NCBI GenBank assembly: GCA_012267415.1
Contig: JAAXGN010000156.1
Location: 46,890-110,889 of the forward strand
From: Candidatus Poribacteria bacterium
Lineage (GTDB): Bacteria > Poribacteria > WGA-4E > WGA-3G
DNA: 64,000 nt
Direction of reading: 5' to 3'
Below, piece by piece: positions 52,104-62,624 of this stretch. The notes below the pieces were generated by a model. The model was not told where the DNA came from and did not search any database. It worked only from the letters and a program-made list of their open reading frames with translations. A program made the position numbers and the translations under genes. Within the stretch, counting starts at the first letter, position 1. Each line of letters begins with the position of its first letter.

Positions 52104-52456
52104 ATGAATACATGTGCTTTCTGTTTCAGACAAGGTTTGTTATTTCTTATTGTTTTCATCTGCATTGTAGGGGCCAGCGTGTTGCTTTAGCAGTTGAACC
52201 TATAGCCACGATTGGAAAACCGCAACCTGAAAAGCACGTTTTTCTTTCCAACGATAAGTATTTGCGGGTTGTTCGAACACACATTCAGATCGTTGACTCC
52301 AATTCAGGTGTTGTGGTAGATGAATTTGCTGATCTAATACAAGACAGATGGGATGGACGCAATAAACATGGAGAACTTGTTAGTAGCGGTATCTACATGT
52401 ATACAATCCATGCTGGCAATTTCTCCGCTACACGCAAAATGCTAATACGAAAATAA
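52104..52456 (+). pseudogene. Frameshifted and internally deleted paralog of the WD40-T9SS protein at 56134-58386
   Basis: Signal peptide MNTCAFCFRQGLLFLIVFICIVGAS in one frame, then VALAVEPIATIGKP...HIQIVDSNSGVVVDEF in another, joined directly to DRWDGRNKHGELVSSGIYMYTIHAGNFSATRKMLIRK; WD40 core missing. Confidence 0.8.
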
Positions 52457-52533
52457 ATCAGTTTGTGTTGATTTGATCGCCTCCAACTGAAAATCATTGC
52501 CGAGATTATTGCTTTTTCATATTAGACTGAATC

Positions 52534-55500
52534 ATGTTTTTTCATCTTGTAGGTTTCCCTAAACAGAAACATAAACAAATGAACAAGCTAAAACCAGCCG
52601 CTCATAGTGTGTTCGTAGTAACATCTCTCTTTAGTATGTTTATATTCTATGGATGTGGTGCCCAAAGTCTTGGACCCCATGAACCTCTCTTGCCGGTAAT
52701 TGAGAGTGAGGAGAAATTCGCCGACAGATACCAATTGGATGAAGCTGCGAAAAACTACTATGACCTTTTTGGTAAAGGGGTAGTAGAAGGTAGTGAAATC
52801 AATACATACACAAATCAGAAAGAATTTAACCAGAAAGGTCAAATGATAGTTGCTTGGTCAGGTCAGCTTGACAGTATACGTTTTACATCACAATTGGACC
52901 GGAGCATCTTGGTTGAGGAAACTCTATTCGGTAGACATACTGAATTTACTATCGGTGATCACATGCGCCTTAAACCTGATACCCTGTTTCCAAACCGATA
53001 TATTATCTATAAAACTGAGTTTGATGGATTGCGGTGTGATCTCTCTTTAGCACAAGAACATCACCTCTTTACACTAATCCACTCAAATGTATCTAATCCT
53101 GTTCAATTGCCAGAAGTTCAAGGACAAGCTCCAGCACAAAACCTGGCACAGAATCAGGGACGAAGAACCGGGCTCAATCCATTGTCAGGTGTAAGGAACA
53201 TAGAGAACACAAGACTTGTAGGCTTTCGCGGACAAGGTGTCTTAGCCGATCTATTTCGCGTCGGATTCACTTATGTAAATTTGCATAAAGAACATCCAGA
53301 ACGGATGATAAGTTCATTCATGGGTACTGTACCGAATACACCCCCAGAAAAAATTTCTGTCGTATTTCGTGATGACTCACCAGAGGATAATCATATCAGT
53401 GCATTCACTGATTTTGAGGGGTATGACGATAACTTCCATAAAGAAAATATACAAGCGGGTGTCGGTGCCGCTTTCAAAAGCATGACTGTTACCATTGTTA
53501 CACAAGAACTTGAGGAATTAACGCCTGAAGATATAGAAGCAGGTATTAAACCCAAACTTCTACCCCAGAAGACGTATCAGTTTGAAGTTAATGCCAACCA
53601 ACTTGTGCCGATAGATCATGCGGGTGGGACATCTCAAATTCGTGATTCTGTTGACAAAAAGTGGAAAATCGCAAACGGTTTCAATAAAATGAAATATGAC
53701 CTAATTCTTTCTAATGAGAAGATTAACATTGATCCGCGCACCGTCAAATCTGTTGTCTTTGATATGATTGTTGCCGGCGATTACAATATAGCGGTTATCG
53801 GTATTAGTAAAGCAAATAGCGAGGAGAACAATCCTGAACTGCAAGAGTGGATAAAAACTGAAGATGGTAACATTCAGATGCCGTATCGCGATATAATTCA
53901 GGCACCAGGCAATTTTGGACGATCACCAGAATACATCAATAATAGAGACAAGCTTAAAGACAATCCCAGTCAATGGACAGGTGAAGGCAGACCTCGCAAA
54001 ATTCAATACCGTTATGGTGCTGCTCGGGCTGCAACTCTCTACGGACTTGACCTTGAAGGAACTATCGGCAACGTCCGTATAAGAACACACTACTCAATAA
54101 ATGGTAAATACAAACAGTATCCTACTATTCCCAAAGATAAAGTAGGATTTAGTCGAATTCAAACCACAATTCCATCTCCTGACGGTCCGGAACCAACAGG
54201 TGTCACTATAAATGAGAGAAGCGGACTCCCTGTAGACGCCAATTATGTACCAACCTATTCAGTAGTTGAAGGTGAACGATTTGAGGCTTTCTTAGGTGGA
54301 GATGGAACAGATGAAGATGGTAATGGAAAACTCGGTAGAGAGACAGCCTGGTTCGTCCAGATTGAGTCACGGTTTAACAGACTACACTTAGAAGGTGTTT
54401 TGTATCATATTGATCCAGGTTACACAACGAATTACTTGAATTTTGGGGCATTTTCAAACAGAGGGCAAATTTACTCGGATGATCCCGAACACTTAGAACA
54501 ACCGCTGGATGATGGAGATCCATGGGACACTGGCAATTATACGTTAATTGAAGATGACGATGATGATGATGGATGGCCCGATGATATTGACTACGATGGC
54601 GTAATTCCACGCACAGACGATAGAGACCTCAACGGTGTATTTGATTATCAAGAAGATTTTCTTATTTTTGATGCCGATCCACCTGTGTTTACAGGTATAA
54701 TTGATCTAAACCACAACAGTGCTATTGATACACTTGAGGATGATTATGAACCCGAGTACGAATACGGTATTAACCGTCAAGGATATCATCTCAAAGCAAA
54801 GTATGATGTGCTTGATAATCTCGCTGTTCAAGTCGGTTGGCTAAACGAAAATGAAATTTCAAGTAGCCGAAAAAACAACGCAAAATACATACATATCACA
54901 TACCAACGCGACACCCCCGATTTTGGTAGTTACCACATTCAAAACCGATTTGTCCGTGTACAGGATGATATACCAGATTATACAATTACCTTACCTGTCG
55001 GCGAATTACAGCCTATTTTCATAAATGATGACTTGGATTATTTCAACGCTCGTTTGAATACGACTACACTTCAATGTCTATACACAGCAGTACCGAACTT
55101 GACACTTGAGGCGAAATCACTGCTTGTAATGCAAAAACAGTTTGAACAGGATGCAGCCAAGGCACTTTTCACGGATGTGCAATACGATCCCACATCGCAG
55201 AACTTTCAAGACGATGAACGGGTTGATTTTATGGTACCAATTGAGCAGGTTCGCACAGTTGGCGAGAGACGCGTATATCCATTCTATCCTGACCACGGAC
55301 TTAACGCACTTGATCCTCAGGATACAGGTTTAGTCTATAATGATAGTAATTGGAAGAAACGCCGATACGTTGAAAAGGTCAGTCACAATCAACTGATAAT
55401 TCTGAAGGCGAGATATAAAATCCCAATTGGGGAATTCCCATTTCTCAAAAGATTGAATTATGATATCACGCTTACACCGATGGTTAAGTACGTCTGGGAC

Positions 55501-55926
55501 CGTGCTTTTGACCGGACTGCTGACGCAATTGGAGAAACCCTAAACCCAAATCTGTATAAACCCACTGATGATCAAATTGTTGAATACTTGCGATTTAATA
55601 GGCGGAGTAGAGAGGATATACTCGGCTTCCGTTTGGATTATCAGTTTACACAAAGATTAAATGTACTCGGAGGATTCCAGTATAGGAAATTCACGAACAG
55701 AGATCGCAATTTTAAGCAATACCTAAGTTCTTTTACATCTGAGATGGGTGTTCCAAGTCGGTACCGTCCTGACCTACGTACGCGTATTTTTGAGATTCAA
55801 GCTATCAACAGAGGTGTATGGCTCGGATTCAATATAGTCGTTATTGCCGGTTACCGTAGAACCACACATCTATTCCAGAATACGACAGGAAATACAACGT
55901 ATGTTCGCGCAATGATAGGGTTTTAA
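52534..55926 (+). CDS. Large surface / outer-membrane protein, acidic Ca-binding-like region, C-terminal Phe
   Basis: 1130 aa; likely start at 52579 (MNKLKPAAHSVF), FYGC lipobox-like; DDDDDDGWPDDIDYDGVIPRTDDRDLNGVFDYQED; ends ...YVRAMIGF. Confidence 0.7.
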   Translation: MFFHLVGFPKQKHKQMNKLKPAAHSVFVVTSLFSMFIFYGCGAQSLGPHEPLLPVIESEEKFADRYQLDEAAKNYYDLFGKGVVEGSEINTYTNQKEFNQKGQMIVAWSGQLDSIRFTSQLDRSILVEETLFGRHTEFTIGDHMRLKPDTLFPNRYIIYKTEFDGLRCDLSLAQEHHLFTLIHSNVSNPVQLPEVQGQAPAQNLAQNQGRRTGLNPLSGVRNIENTRLVGFRGQGVLADLFRVGFTYVNLHKEHPERMISSFMGTVPNTPPEKISVVFRDDSPEDNHISAFTDFEGYDDNFHKENIQAGVGAAFKSMTVTIVTQELEELTPEDIEAGIKPKLLPQKTYQFEVNANQLVPIDHAGGTSQIRDSVDKKWKIANGFNKMKYDLILSNEKINIDPRTVKSVVFDMIVAGDYNIAVIGISKANSEENNPELQEWIKTEDGNIQMPYRDIIQAPGNFGRSPEYINNRDKLKDNPSQWTGEGRPRKIQYRYGAARAATLYGLDLEGTIGNVRIRTHYSINGKYKQYPTIPKDKVGFSRIQTTIPSPDGPEPTGVTINERSGLPVDANYVPTYSVVEGERFEAFLGGDGTDEDGNGKLGRETAWFVQIESRFNRLHLEGVLYHIDPGYTTNYLNFGAFSNRGQIYSDDPEHLEQPLDDGDPWDTGNYTLIEDDDDDDGWPDDIDYDGVIPRTDDRDLNGVFDYQEDFLIFDADPPVFTGIIDLNHNSAIDTLEDDYEPEYEYGINRQGYHLKAKYDVLDNLAVQVGWLNENEISSSRKNNAKYIHITYQRDTPDFGSYHIQNRFVRVQDDIPDYTITLPVGELQPIFINDDLDYFNARLNTTTLQCLYTAVPNLTLEAKSLLVMQKQFEQDAAKALFTDVQYDPTSQNFQDDERVDFMVPIEQVRTVGERRVYPFYPDHGLNALDPQDTGLVYNDSNWKKRRYVEKVSHNQLIILKARYKIPIGEFPFLKRLNYDITLTPMVKYVWDRAFDRTADAIGETLNPNLYKPTDDQIVEYLRFNRRSREDILGFRLDYQFTQRLNVLGGFQYRKFTNRDRNFKQYLSSFTSEMGVPSRYRPDLRTRIFEIQAINRGVWLGFNIVVIAGYRRTTHLFQNTTGNTTYVRAMIGF

Positions 55927-55970
55927 ATAGGTGATCACAAAATCTGTCTTAGTGCTTTCTGTTGGTGATA

Positions 55971-55994
55971 CGACTGCACCATAGCGTGCAGTCG
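55971..55994. terminator. 9-bp perfect hairpin downstream of the 1130-aa gene
   Basis: CGACTGCAC-catagc-GTGCAGTCG; no strong T-tract. Confidence 0.4.
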
Positions 55995-56133
55995 CGAGGA
56001 CTGATTGCACGTCTTTGTGCGGGTTATCCGGTATGATGTCTTTCTATTGTTGAATTTCAGGCTGTCTCAACACCCATCGGTTTTGGCACGAATTTTGCTT
56101 TCTATTTATATAAAATCACTTGGAGGTTTTTTC

Positions 56134-58386
56134 ATGAAAAAATTTGCATCTGTCTTTAAATGGTTTCAAGTTTATGTTGTTTTGATAGGTATTGTCTGTA
56201 TGCCTTGCGTTGCTTTGGCACTTGAACCTATTGCCACCATCGGACAACCGCTACCGATACAGCACGGTTTTCTGGACAACAATACGATTTTACGCGTTGT
56301 CGCAACGCATATTCAGGTTGTTGATGCCAATACCGGTGATGTTATAGGTGAATTCGGCAATTTAGGATATTTTAGTGATGTTGTGTTTAGTCCGAACTCG
56401 TCATATTTAGCGATTCAATCCACCAAGAGACCTAATACTGTAGAAATCTGGGATGCCAATACCCGTGAAAAAATATCCGAATGGAAGGTTGATGACGAGT
56501 TTGATATCGCAGCATTTAGTCCGTCGCAACCACTGCTTGCTACCTTAATTGATAGACAGATACATCTATGGAATTGGCAGACTGGAGAACATATCGGATC
56601 AACTATAGATAATCTAAACGGTCATGCCGTTGCGTTTGCACCAGATGGAGAACATTTCATCCTTGCTTCTACAGAACCCGATATAGGGGTGTGGCGTGTA
56701 GATACACGCGAACGGGTTGTACGATTTAGAGGACATACCGGCACTTGGTTTGGCGGCACTGCAATCAGTCCAGATGGAAATCATATCGCCCTATTTCAGA
56801 GAAATGCGCCTAACATTTATGTATGGAATGTGCAATCACAAGCACTAATATGGCATGCAGAAAGCGGTATTGACAGGATTGAAGAGATCACATTCAGTCC
56901 GGACAGTCAACACCTTTATGTTGCAACAAGCGGACGACGGTTAAGCCAGTCTGGTTTTAATCCTTGGGAAGGCTGGGACGATAAAGTACGCGTTTGGGAT
57001 GTTAAATCAGGACAACAAATCGATACGATTAGCACCGAGTTTCATGGTTTAGATGCAATAACACTGTCTCCAGATAGTAAAACTGTGCTAATGGAATATA
57101 GGGATGTTGTGGTGTTGTGGGATATAGAAGAGAAGAAACCTATACAGGTATGGAAAGATTTTGTCGGTGATTATTTTCACACTTCTGTTGCGTTAAGTCC
57201 AGATGGTAAAACTGTCGCAGCTATAACAGAACAATTTATAAAAACCTGGGATGTTGCATCGGAGCAGATGCAGTTAAGTATTTCTGCCGATGGATATAAG
57301 TTTGAAGATATGGCTATCTCTCCAGACAGCAAAAAATTGGCAGTTGTCAAGGATCCGTGGGTTGAAATACGTGATATGCAAACAGGAGAAGTTGAAGCAC
57401 AGATTTATCCAGAAGCCGTTTGGTTTATTAAGGATATTGCCTTCAGTTCCACTGGAAGATGGCTTACAGTAGCAGGCGGAAGAGAACTTGCCATATACGA
57501 CCTGAATAACCTTGACAACCCTCAGATATTACCACATGACGTTGTACCTGACATAATACCGGGTTATGATCAGTTTACCTTCAGTGAAAACGACGAGTAT
57601 CTTGCTGCTTCGGTCTGGTCAAATAGCACTCATGACCGTAGTTATTGGATTTATTTGTGGAAACGTGAAGGTGAAACCTTCGTTTTCCAATACGCTTGGG
57701 AAACACCAGAATCAGAATCTGCACCTGCTTTTACGACCAGTAATGACGGTGCAGTTGTGTTAGCAGCACCCGGAAGAGAAGAGACGCAAATATGGAAGCT
57801 ATTGCCAGATACACCTCAATTCTTGACAACCTTAGACGTAGGAAAACACGTGCAATTTAGTCCAGATGGAAGGTATCTCTACGGATCCGAGCAAATTTGG
57901 GATTGGCAAACAAGCAGACTTATCAAGAACACATCTTACCCAAGATTTGATGACATAAATCAGGATGGCTCTATTATATTGTCATATAAAACGTTGGGAC
58001 AATACCAAGTTTATGATGTAAAACACACACTTTCTCTTTTACCTTATGCTGTTGAGCCGAAAGACAAGAAGATCGTTACACTCGGAGAAATAAAGCGGAA
58101 CCAGCTACTGCAAAACTTCCCAAATCCATTCAACCCCGAAACCTGGATTCCGTTTCAGCTTGCAGACAAGAACAATGTTACAATCCAAATCTATACACCG
58201 ATAGGTAATTTAGTCAGAACCTTGTCATTAGGTGTGATGGCTGCGGGGAATTATACCTCTCAAAGCAAAGCAATCCATTGGGATGGACGCAACAATCAGG
58301 GCGAACCTGTCAGTAGTGGAATCTATCTCTATACAATCAATGCTGGTGAGTTCTCCGCTACTCGCAAAATGCTCATCATGAAATGA
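56134..58386 (+). CDS. WD40-like beta-propeller protein with FlgD/T9SS-type C-terminal domain
   Basis: Start MKKFASVFKWF (ORF track extends to 56005); FSPDG/LWD repeats; LLQNFPNPFNPETWIPFQL...GIYLYTINAGEFSATRKMLIMK. Confidence 0.9.
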   Translation: MKKFASVFKWFQVYVVLIGIVCMPCVALALEPIATIGQPLPIQHGFLDNNTILRVVATHIQVVDANTGDVIGEFGNLGYFSDVVFSPNSSYLAIQSTKRPNTVEIWDANTREKISEWKVDDEFDIAAFSPSQPLLATLIDRQIHLWNWQTGEHIGSTIDNLNGHAVAFAPDGEHFILASTEPDIGVWRVDTRERVVRFRGHTGTWFGGTAISPDGNHIALFQRNAPNIYVWNVQSQALIWHAESGIDRIEEITFSPDSQHLYVATSGRRLSQSGFNPWEGWDDKVRVWDVKSGQQIDTISTEFHGLDAITLSPDSKTVLMEYRDVVVLWDIEEKKPIQVWKDFVGDYFHTSVALSPDGKTVAAITEQFIKTWDVASEQMQLSISADGYKFEDMAISPDSKKLAVVKDPWVEIRDMQTGEVEAQIYPEAVWFIKDIAFSSTGRWLTVAGGRELAIYDLNNLDNPQILPHDVVPDIIPGYDQFTFSENDEYLAASVWSNSTHDRSYWIYLWKREGETFVFQYAWETPESESAPAFTTSNDGAVVLAAPGREETQIWKLLPDTPQFLTTLDVGKHVQFSPDGRYLYGSEQIWDWQTSRLIKNTSYPRFDDINQDGSIILSYKTLGQYQVYDVKHTLSLLPYAVEPKDKKIVTLGEIKRNQLLQNFPNPFNPETWIPFQLADKNNVTIQIYTPIGNLVRTLSLGVMAAGNYTSQSKAIHWDGRNNQGEPVSSGIYLYTINAGEFSATRKMLIMK

Positions 58387-58546
58387 GAACGTCTGATATT
58401 ACCTCAGATACAAATAAGTTGACAACCACCTGGGTAAATGTAAAAGTTCAATAAAAACACTAACCTAATAATGGTATTCTAAGATGGTGCGGTGAGATAG
58501 CCGTACTGTTTTTTCTTGCACTATCGTCCTGATGTTGCTATGATAA

Positions 58547-59719
58547 TTGAGAATAGGAACATATTTGGTGACTTCGGAGTGCTGCATGAAAAAATACCGT
58601 ATAGCAATAATCGGTTTGGGGGGCATGGGTGGACAGCATGCCCAAGCAGTAAAGTTAGAAACGAACTGTGAACTCATCGCCGGAGCAGAAATCAATTCAG
58701 ACCGAGCAAAAGCATGGGGAAAACGATTCAGTGTAAAAGCAATCTATGATGACTATGAAAAGATGCTTGATGAACAGGAACCGGACATCGTTATCATCCC
58801 AACGCAAGCACCCATGCATCACCCCCCAACCATCGCAGCTGCACAACGCGGTATTCATGTCTTCTGTGAAAAACCGATTACCCTCAACCTCGCGCAAGCG
58901 GATGAGATGGTAGAAACGTGCGATGAATATAACGTTAAGTTTTCCATCAATCACATCAAACGCGCCAGTCTTTACAACCGTTATGTCCTATCGCTTATTG
59001 ACATAGGTGAAATCGGGGATGTCGTCTTGATGAAGGCAACCGATAAAGGCGGACGAAAGGTGGGAAATTCACTGATGGAGATGGGGACACATCTATACGA
59101 CTGGTTGCGTCTCTTCGGTGGGGATGTTGAGTGGACGCATGCACACCTCACACAGATGGATGGACGCGAGTCTACCGTAGATGACATCAAACATACGCAA
59201 GAGGTACACCCGAATGACCGGGATGCTGGACTCGTCCTCGGTGAACGCGGGCATGTTTCTTTTCGCTTCAAAAATGGTATCCATGCCGATGTGCAGTTCA
59301 TCGCGCAACCGCAGACCAACGATAACGCCTACGGTATAGACATTATCGGTACCGAAGGAAGAATCGCAATCCGAGAAAGCGTTGGCACAACAATGTTTAT
59401 CCATAAAGGACAACATCAGACACCCGCAGAAGCATGGAAATCTGTACATCTACCGGAAGAAGACATTGACGAGGACGGGAAACAACGAGATAATGGATCC
59501 AGACGGCTGTTCTTACAACGACTCATGGTACGCGATCTCATTGAAGCAATTGAAGAAGATCGAGACCCCTTCGCAAGTGGTAGGGATGGACGGGATTGCC
59601 TTGAAATGATTCATGCAACATGGGAATCGCAACGACAAAAGGGACGCGTATATATGCCGTTAACATCACGTGAACATCCCCTTGAACGATGGAAGAGAGA
59701 AGAGGAAGGAATTTCCTAA
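58547..59719 (+). CDS. Gfo/Idh/MocA family oxidoreductase
   Basis: YRIAIIGLGGMGGQHAQAVK, GIHVFCEKPITLNLAQADEMV; likely start at 58586 (MKKYRIA). Confidence 0.93.
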   Translation: MRIGTYLVTSECCMKKYRIAIIGLGGMGGQHAQAVKLETNCELIAGAEINSDRAKAWGKRFSVKAIYDDYEKMLDEQEPDIVIIPTQAPMHHPPTIAAAQRGIHVFCEKPITLNLAQADEMVETCDEYNVKFSINHIKRASLYNRYVLSLIDIGEIGDVVLMKATDKGGRKVGNSLMEMGTHLYDWLRLFGGDVEWTHAHLTQMDGRESTVDDIKHTQEVHPNDRDAGLVLGERGHVSFRFKNGIHADVQFIAQPQTNDNAYGIDIIGTEGRIAIRESVGTTMFIHKGQHQTPAEAWKSVHLPEEDIDEDGKQRDNGSRRLFLQRLMVRDLIEAIEEDRDPFASGRDGRDCLEMIHATWESQRQKGRVYMPLTSREHPLERWKREEEGIS

Positions 59720-59737
59720 AGTTTATATGGAGGAAAA

Positions 59738-60268
59738 ATGAAAAAACGAAGAGGTATTTTCGGTCCTTCAAAGGACGAAATCTGGACACAGATTGCAAAT
59801 GATATAGATGGTGAATTTATTGAAGGTGGATTTTGGGGAGAGGACGTTCTAATTTACAAACACGGTGAATGGCAAATCCTATTGGATAACTACACCGTTA
59901 TGATGCATACCGGAACAGTAACTATACCAACGACATACACGCGTATGCGAGCACCGTTTATCAACAAGGACGGTCTCTATTTCAAAATCTATCGTGAAGG
60001 GTTTTTCAGTTCTATTGGAAAATTATTCGGGATGCAAGATATAAAGATAGGAGATCCGTTTTTTGACAACGAATTTATCATTAAAGGGAACAATCCAGAA
60101 AAAATTAAACTGCTACTTGCGGACGCTAAGATAAAAGAACTTTGTCAAGAACAACCACAAATTCATTTTGAGATTAAAGATGATGAAGGTTGGCTCGGCC
60201 CAGATTTTCCTGAAGGTGTGGATCAATTGAGTTTTCAATTTACGAGGATGATCCAAAAGTTCAGTTGA
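59738..60268 (+). CDS. Hypothetical protein
   Basis: 176 aa; RBS (ggagg) upstream; no family recognised. Confidence 0.7.
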   Translation: MKKRRGIFGPSKDEIWTQIANDIDGEFIEGGFWGEDVLIYKHGEWQILLDNYTVMMHTGTVTIPTTYTRMRAPFINKDGLYFKIYREGFFSSIGKLFGMQDIKIGDPFFDNEFIIKGNNPEKIKLLLADAKIKELCQEQPQIHFEIKDDEGWLGPDFPEGVDQLSFQFTRMIQKFS

Positions 60269-60300
60269 AATAACGGATATCTTTGTTGATATGGAGGAAA

Positions 60301-60384
60301 ATGAAAAAACGAAGAACCGTTTTCGATCTTTCCAAAGATGAAATCTGGTCACAGATAGTAAAGGAGAAACGGAGATGCGTTTGA
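60301..60384 (+). pseudogene. N-terminal remnant duplicate of the 59738 gene (27 aa)
   Basis: MKKRRTVFDLSKDEIWSQIVKEKRRCV* vs MKKRRGIFGPSKDEIWTQIANDID; RBS TATGGAGGAAAA also duplicated; overlaps next ATG. Confidence 0.75.
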
Positions 60385-61106
60385 GAGGACGCGTTGCAAT
60401 TGTAACGGGGGGTGGCGGTGGCATCGGAAAAGCAACATGCCTTGCATTCGCCAGAGAAGGCGCGGATATTGTCATCCCTGAAGTAAATATAGCTAATGCT
60501 GAAGCGGTATCAAAAGAGATAACTGAACTTGGGAGACGCTGCATCGTCATTGAAACCGATGTCGCTGATGGTCATTCCGTCCGAGAAATGGTGAAGTGCA
60601 CAATTGACGAATTTGGACGTATTGACATCTTAGTCAACAACGCCGGTATTTTCAGCTACACCCGCATAGATGCATGCACCGAAACGGAATGGGATAGAAT
60701 GATGGCTGTCAATCTCAAAGGTCCCTTCCTCTGTTCACAAGCAGTAATGGAGACGATGAAAACACAGAAGTTTGGGCGGATTATCAATCTCGGTTCATTA
60801 GCAGGACAGGTAGGTGGGTTAGTCGCATCAGCACCTTATTCAGCATCAAAGGCAGGTGTGATGTGTTTGACAAAATCGTTCGCAAGAGTTTTAGGGGAAT
60901 ACGGGATAACGGTTAACTCTATCGCACCTGGTATTGCTGCGACCGAGATGGCAAAAAACCATCCAGACATGACAGACCAGATTCCACTCGGACGTGTGGC
61001 AGACCCATCAGAAGTCGCAAATGTTATCCTATTTCTTGCATCTGAAGAAGGACAGTATATAACAGGGGCAACACTTGATGTGAATGGCGGTATCCGGATG
61101 GGATAG
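60375..61106 (+). CDS. Short-chain dehydrogenase/reductase (FabG-like)
   Basis: 243 aa; VTGGGGGIGKATCLAFAREGA, NNAGIF, YSASKAGV. Confidence 0.95.
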   Translation: MRLRGRVAIVTGGGGGIGKATCLAFAREGADIVIPEVNIANAEAVSKEITELGRRCIVIETDVADGHSVREMVKCTIDEFGRIDILVNNAGIFSYTRIDACTETEWDRMMAVNLKGPFLCSQAVMETMKTQKFGRIINLGSLAGQVGGLVASAPYSASKAGVMCLTKSFARVLGEYGITVNSIAPGIAATEMAKNHPDMTDQIPLGRVADPSEVANVILFLASEEGQYITGATLDVNGGIRMG

Positions 61107-61124
61107 TATTTTTTTGTGCAAAGA

Positions 61125-62474
61125 CTAAGATAACCCTTCCAAGATGCCTGTGCTATCCCCAAGTTGTTTCATATCAACATTCATTCTATTGAGCATTGCT
61201 AACCAGAGGTTATTAAGAGGTGTTTCTTTTGGATACTGGAGATGACGTCCACTTTTCAGTGTGCCTCCACCTTGACCTGCTAAAATAATAGGTAGGTCGT
61301 GGTGACTGTGCCGGTTACCGTCTGAATTCCCACTGCCGTAAAGAATCATAGAATGGTCAAGTAGCGAACCATCCCCTTCAGGTGTAGCGTCAAGTTTCTC
61401 AAGCAGATAGGCGAGTTGATGCATGTGAAAAATGTTGATCCTATGGATTTTCTCTATCTTTGCTTTGTCTCCACCGTGATGTGATAGATTATGATGTCCT
61501 TGCGTAACATTGATGTTTGGATATGTCTTGTTACTTCCTTCATTTGCTAACGTAAAGGTCACAATTCGGGTCACATCTGTTTGGAATGCCAGAACAATCA
61601 GGTCTAACATAAGACGGACATGTTCTTCAAAATCTGAAGGTATCTTTTCAGGTGCAGCATATTCAATATGTTCAATAGGTGGGAACTTTTCAGCGGCTTC
61701 AATTCGCTGTTCAATATCGCGTATAGCAGTAAAATATTCATCAAGTTTCCGAGCATCATTCCCACTGACTTGTCGGAGTATGTCTTTTGAATCCTCTTGC
61801 ACAAAATCAAGGATGCTTTTTCGTTCTTCATCCCGTTGCGTATTTTCGGCGTTAGGTTCGGTAGAGAACAGTCGTTCAAAGGCGAGTTTCGGATTAACCT
61901 CTTTCGGCAACGGTTGTGTTGCGGATTTCCACGCCATTGTTGCTGAATAGACGCAGCTATAACCAGAGTCACAGTTTCCTGCTCTATAACCGGGTTCAAT
62001 ACCTAATTCGAGCGAAGGCAACCGTGTTTGATTACCGATATGTGAAGCTGCAGCTTGGTCAACAGAAATTCCCGCATGAATGTCAGTGCCGCTTGTTTTA
62101 CGAGGTTGTGCACCCGTAAGGAACGCCGCCATTGCTCTGGCATGATCACCACCACCGTCACCGTTTGCCCGAGCTTTGTCAGCTGTTAATCCGCTAAGAA
62201 CCAAAGTCTTCTCTTTTACATTCGCAAGTGGTTTTAGGATGTCTGTCAGTTCAAAGTTTGCCCCAACCTGTGTCGGTGTCCAATTCTCCATTATTTTTCC
62301 GTTAGGGACATAGAGAAATGCCATCCGATTAGGGGTTACGTGTCCTGTTGCACCTTTCGTGGCTGCGGATGCCCAGTTTGTGAGTGGACCCATTGATTCT
62401 AACCACGGCAAGGCTATACTAACGCCTAATCCGCGTAAAAATGTCCGACGTGATAATTGTATTTTGGATTTCAT
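61125..62474 (-). CDS. DUF1552 protein with Tat-type leader
   Basis: 449 aa; SRRTFLRGLGVSIALPWLESM; GSGNSDGNRHSHHDLPIILAGQGGG. Confidence 0.9.
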   Translation of the reverse strand: MKSKIQLSRRTFLRGLGVSIALPWLESMGPLTNWASAATKGATGHVTPNRMAFLYVPNGKIMENWTPTQVGANFELTDILKPLANVKEKTLVLSGLTADKARANGDGGGDHARAMAAFLTGAQPRKTSGTDIHAGISVDQAAASHIGNQTRLPSLELGIEPGYRAGNCDSGYSCVYSATMAWKSATQPLPKEVNPKLAFERLFSTEPNAENTQRDEERKSILDFVQEDSKDILRQVSGNDARKLDEYFTAIRDIEQRIEAAEKFPPIEHIEYAAPEKIPSDFEEHVRLMLDLIVLAFQTDVTRIVTFTLANEGSNKTYPNINVTQGHHNLSHHGGDKAKIEKIHRINIFHMHQLAYLLEKLDATPEGDGSLLDHSMILYGSGNSDGNRHSHHDLPIILAGQGGGTLKSGRHLQYPKETPLNNLWLAMLNRMNVDMKQLGDSTGILEGLS

Positions 62475-62624
62475 TACTCTTACATTACTTCTTGAATATT
62501 CTAATCCTATATAAACAAAAGATAGTATTCTGACCTAATATTGAATTGATCCTATCAGTAATTTTAACATAGCATTTGATAAAAAGCAAATCAAACCGTT
62601 TTTGTAGCCATGTGGCAACGAAAT

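Noticed and set aside
54550-54680. Dockerin / cellulosome module in the 1130-aa protein
   Set aside because: Acidic DDDDDDGWPDD...DRDLNGVFDYQED is EF-hand/thrombospondin-like, but lacks the paired dockerin pattern; no cohesin seen.
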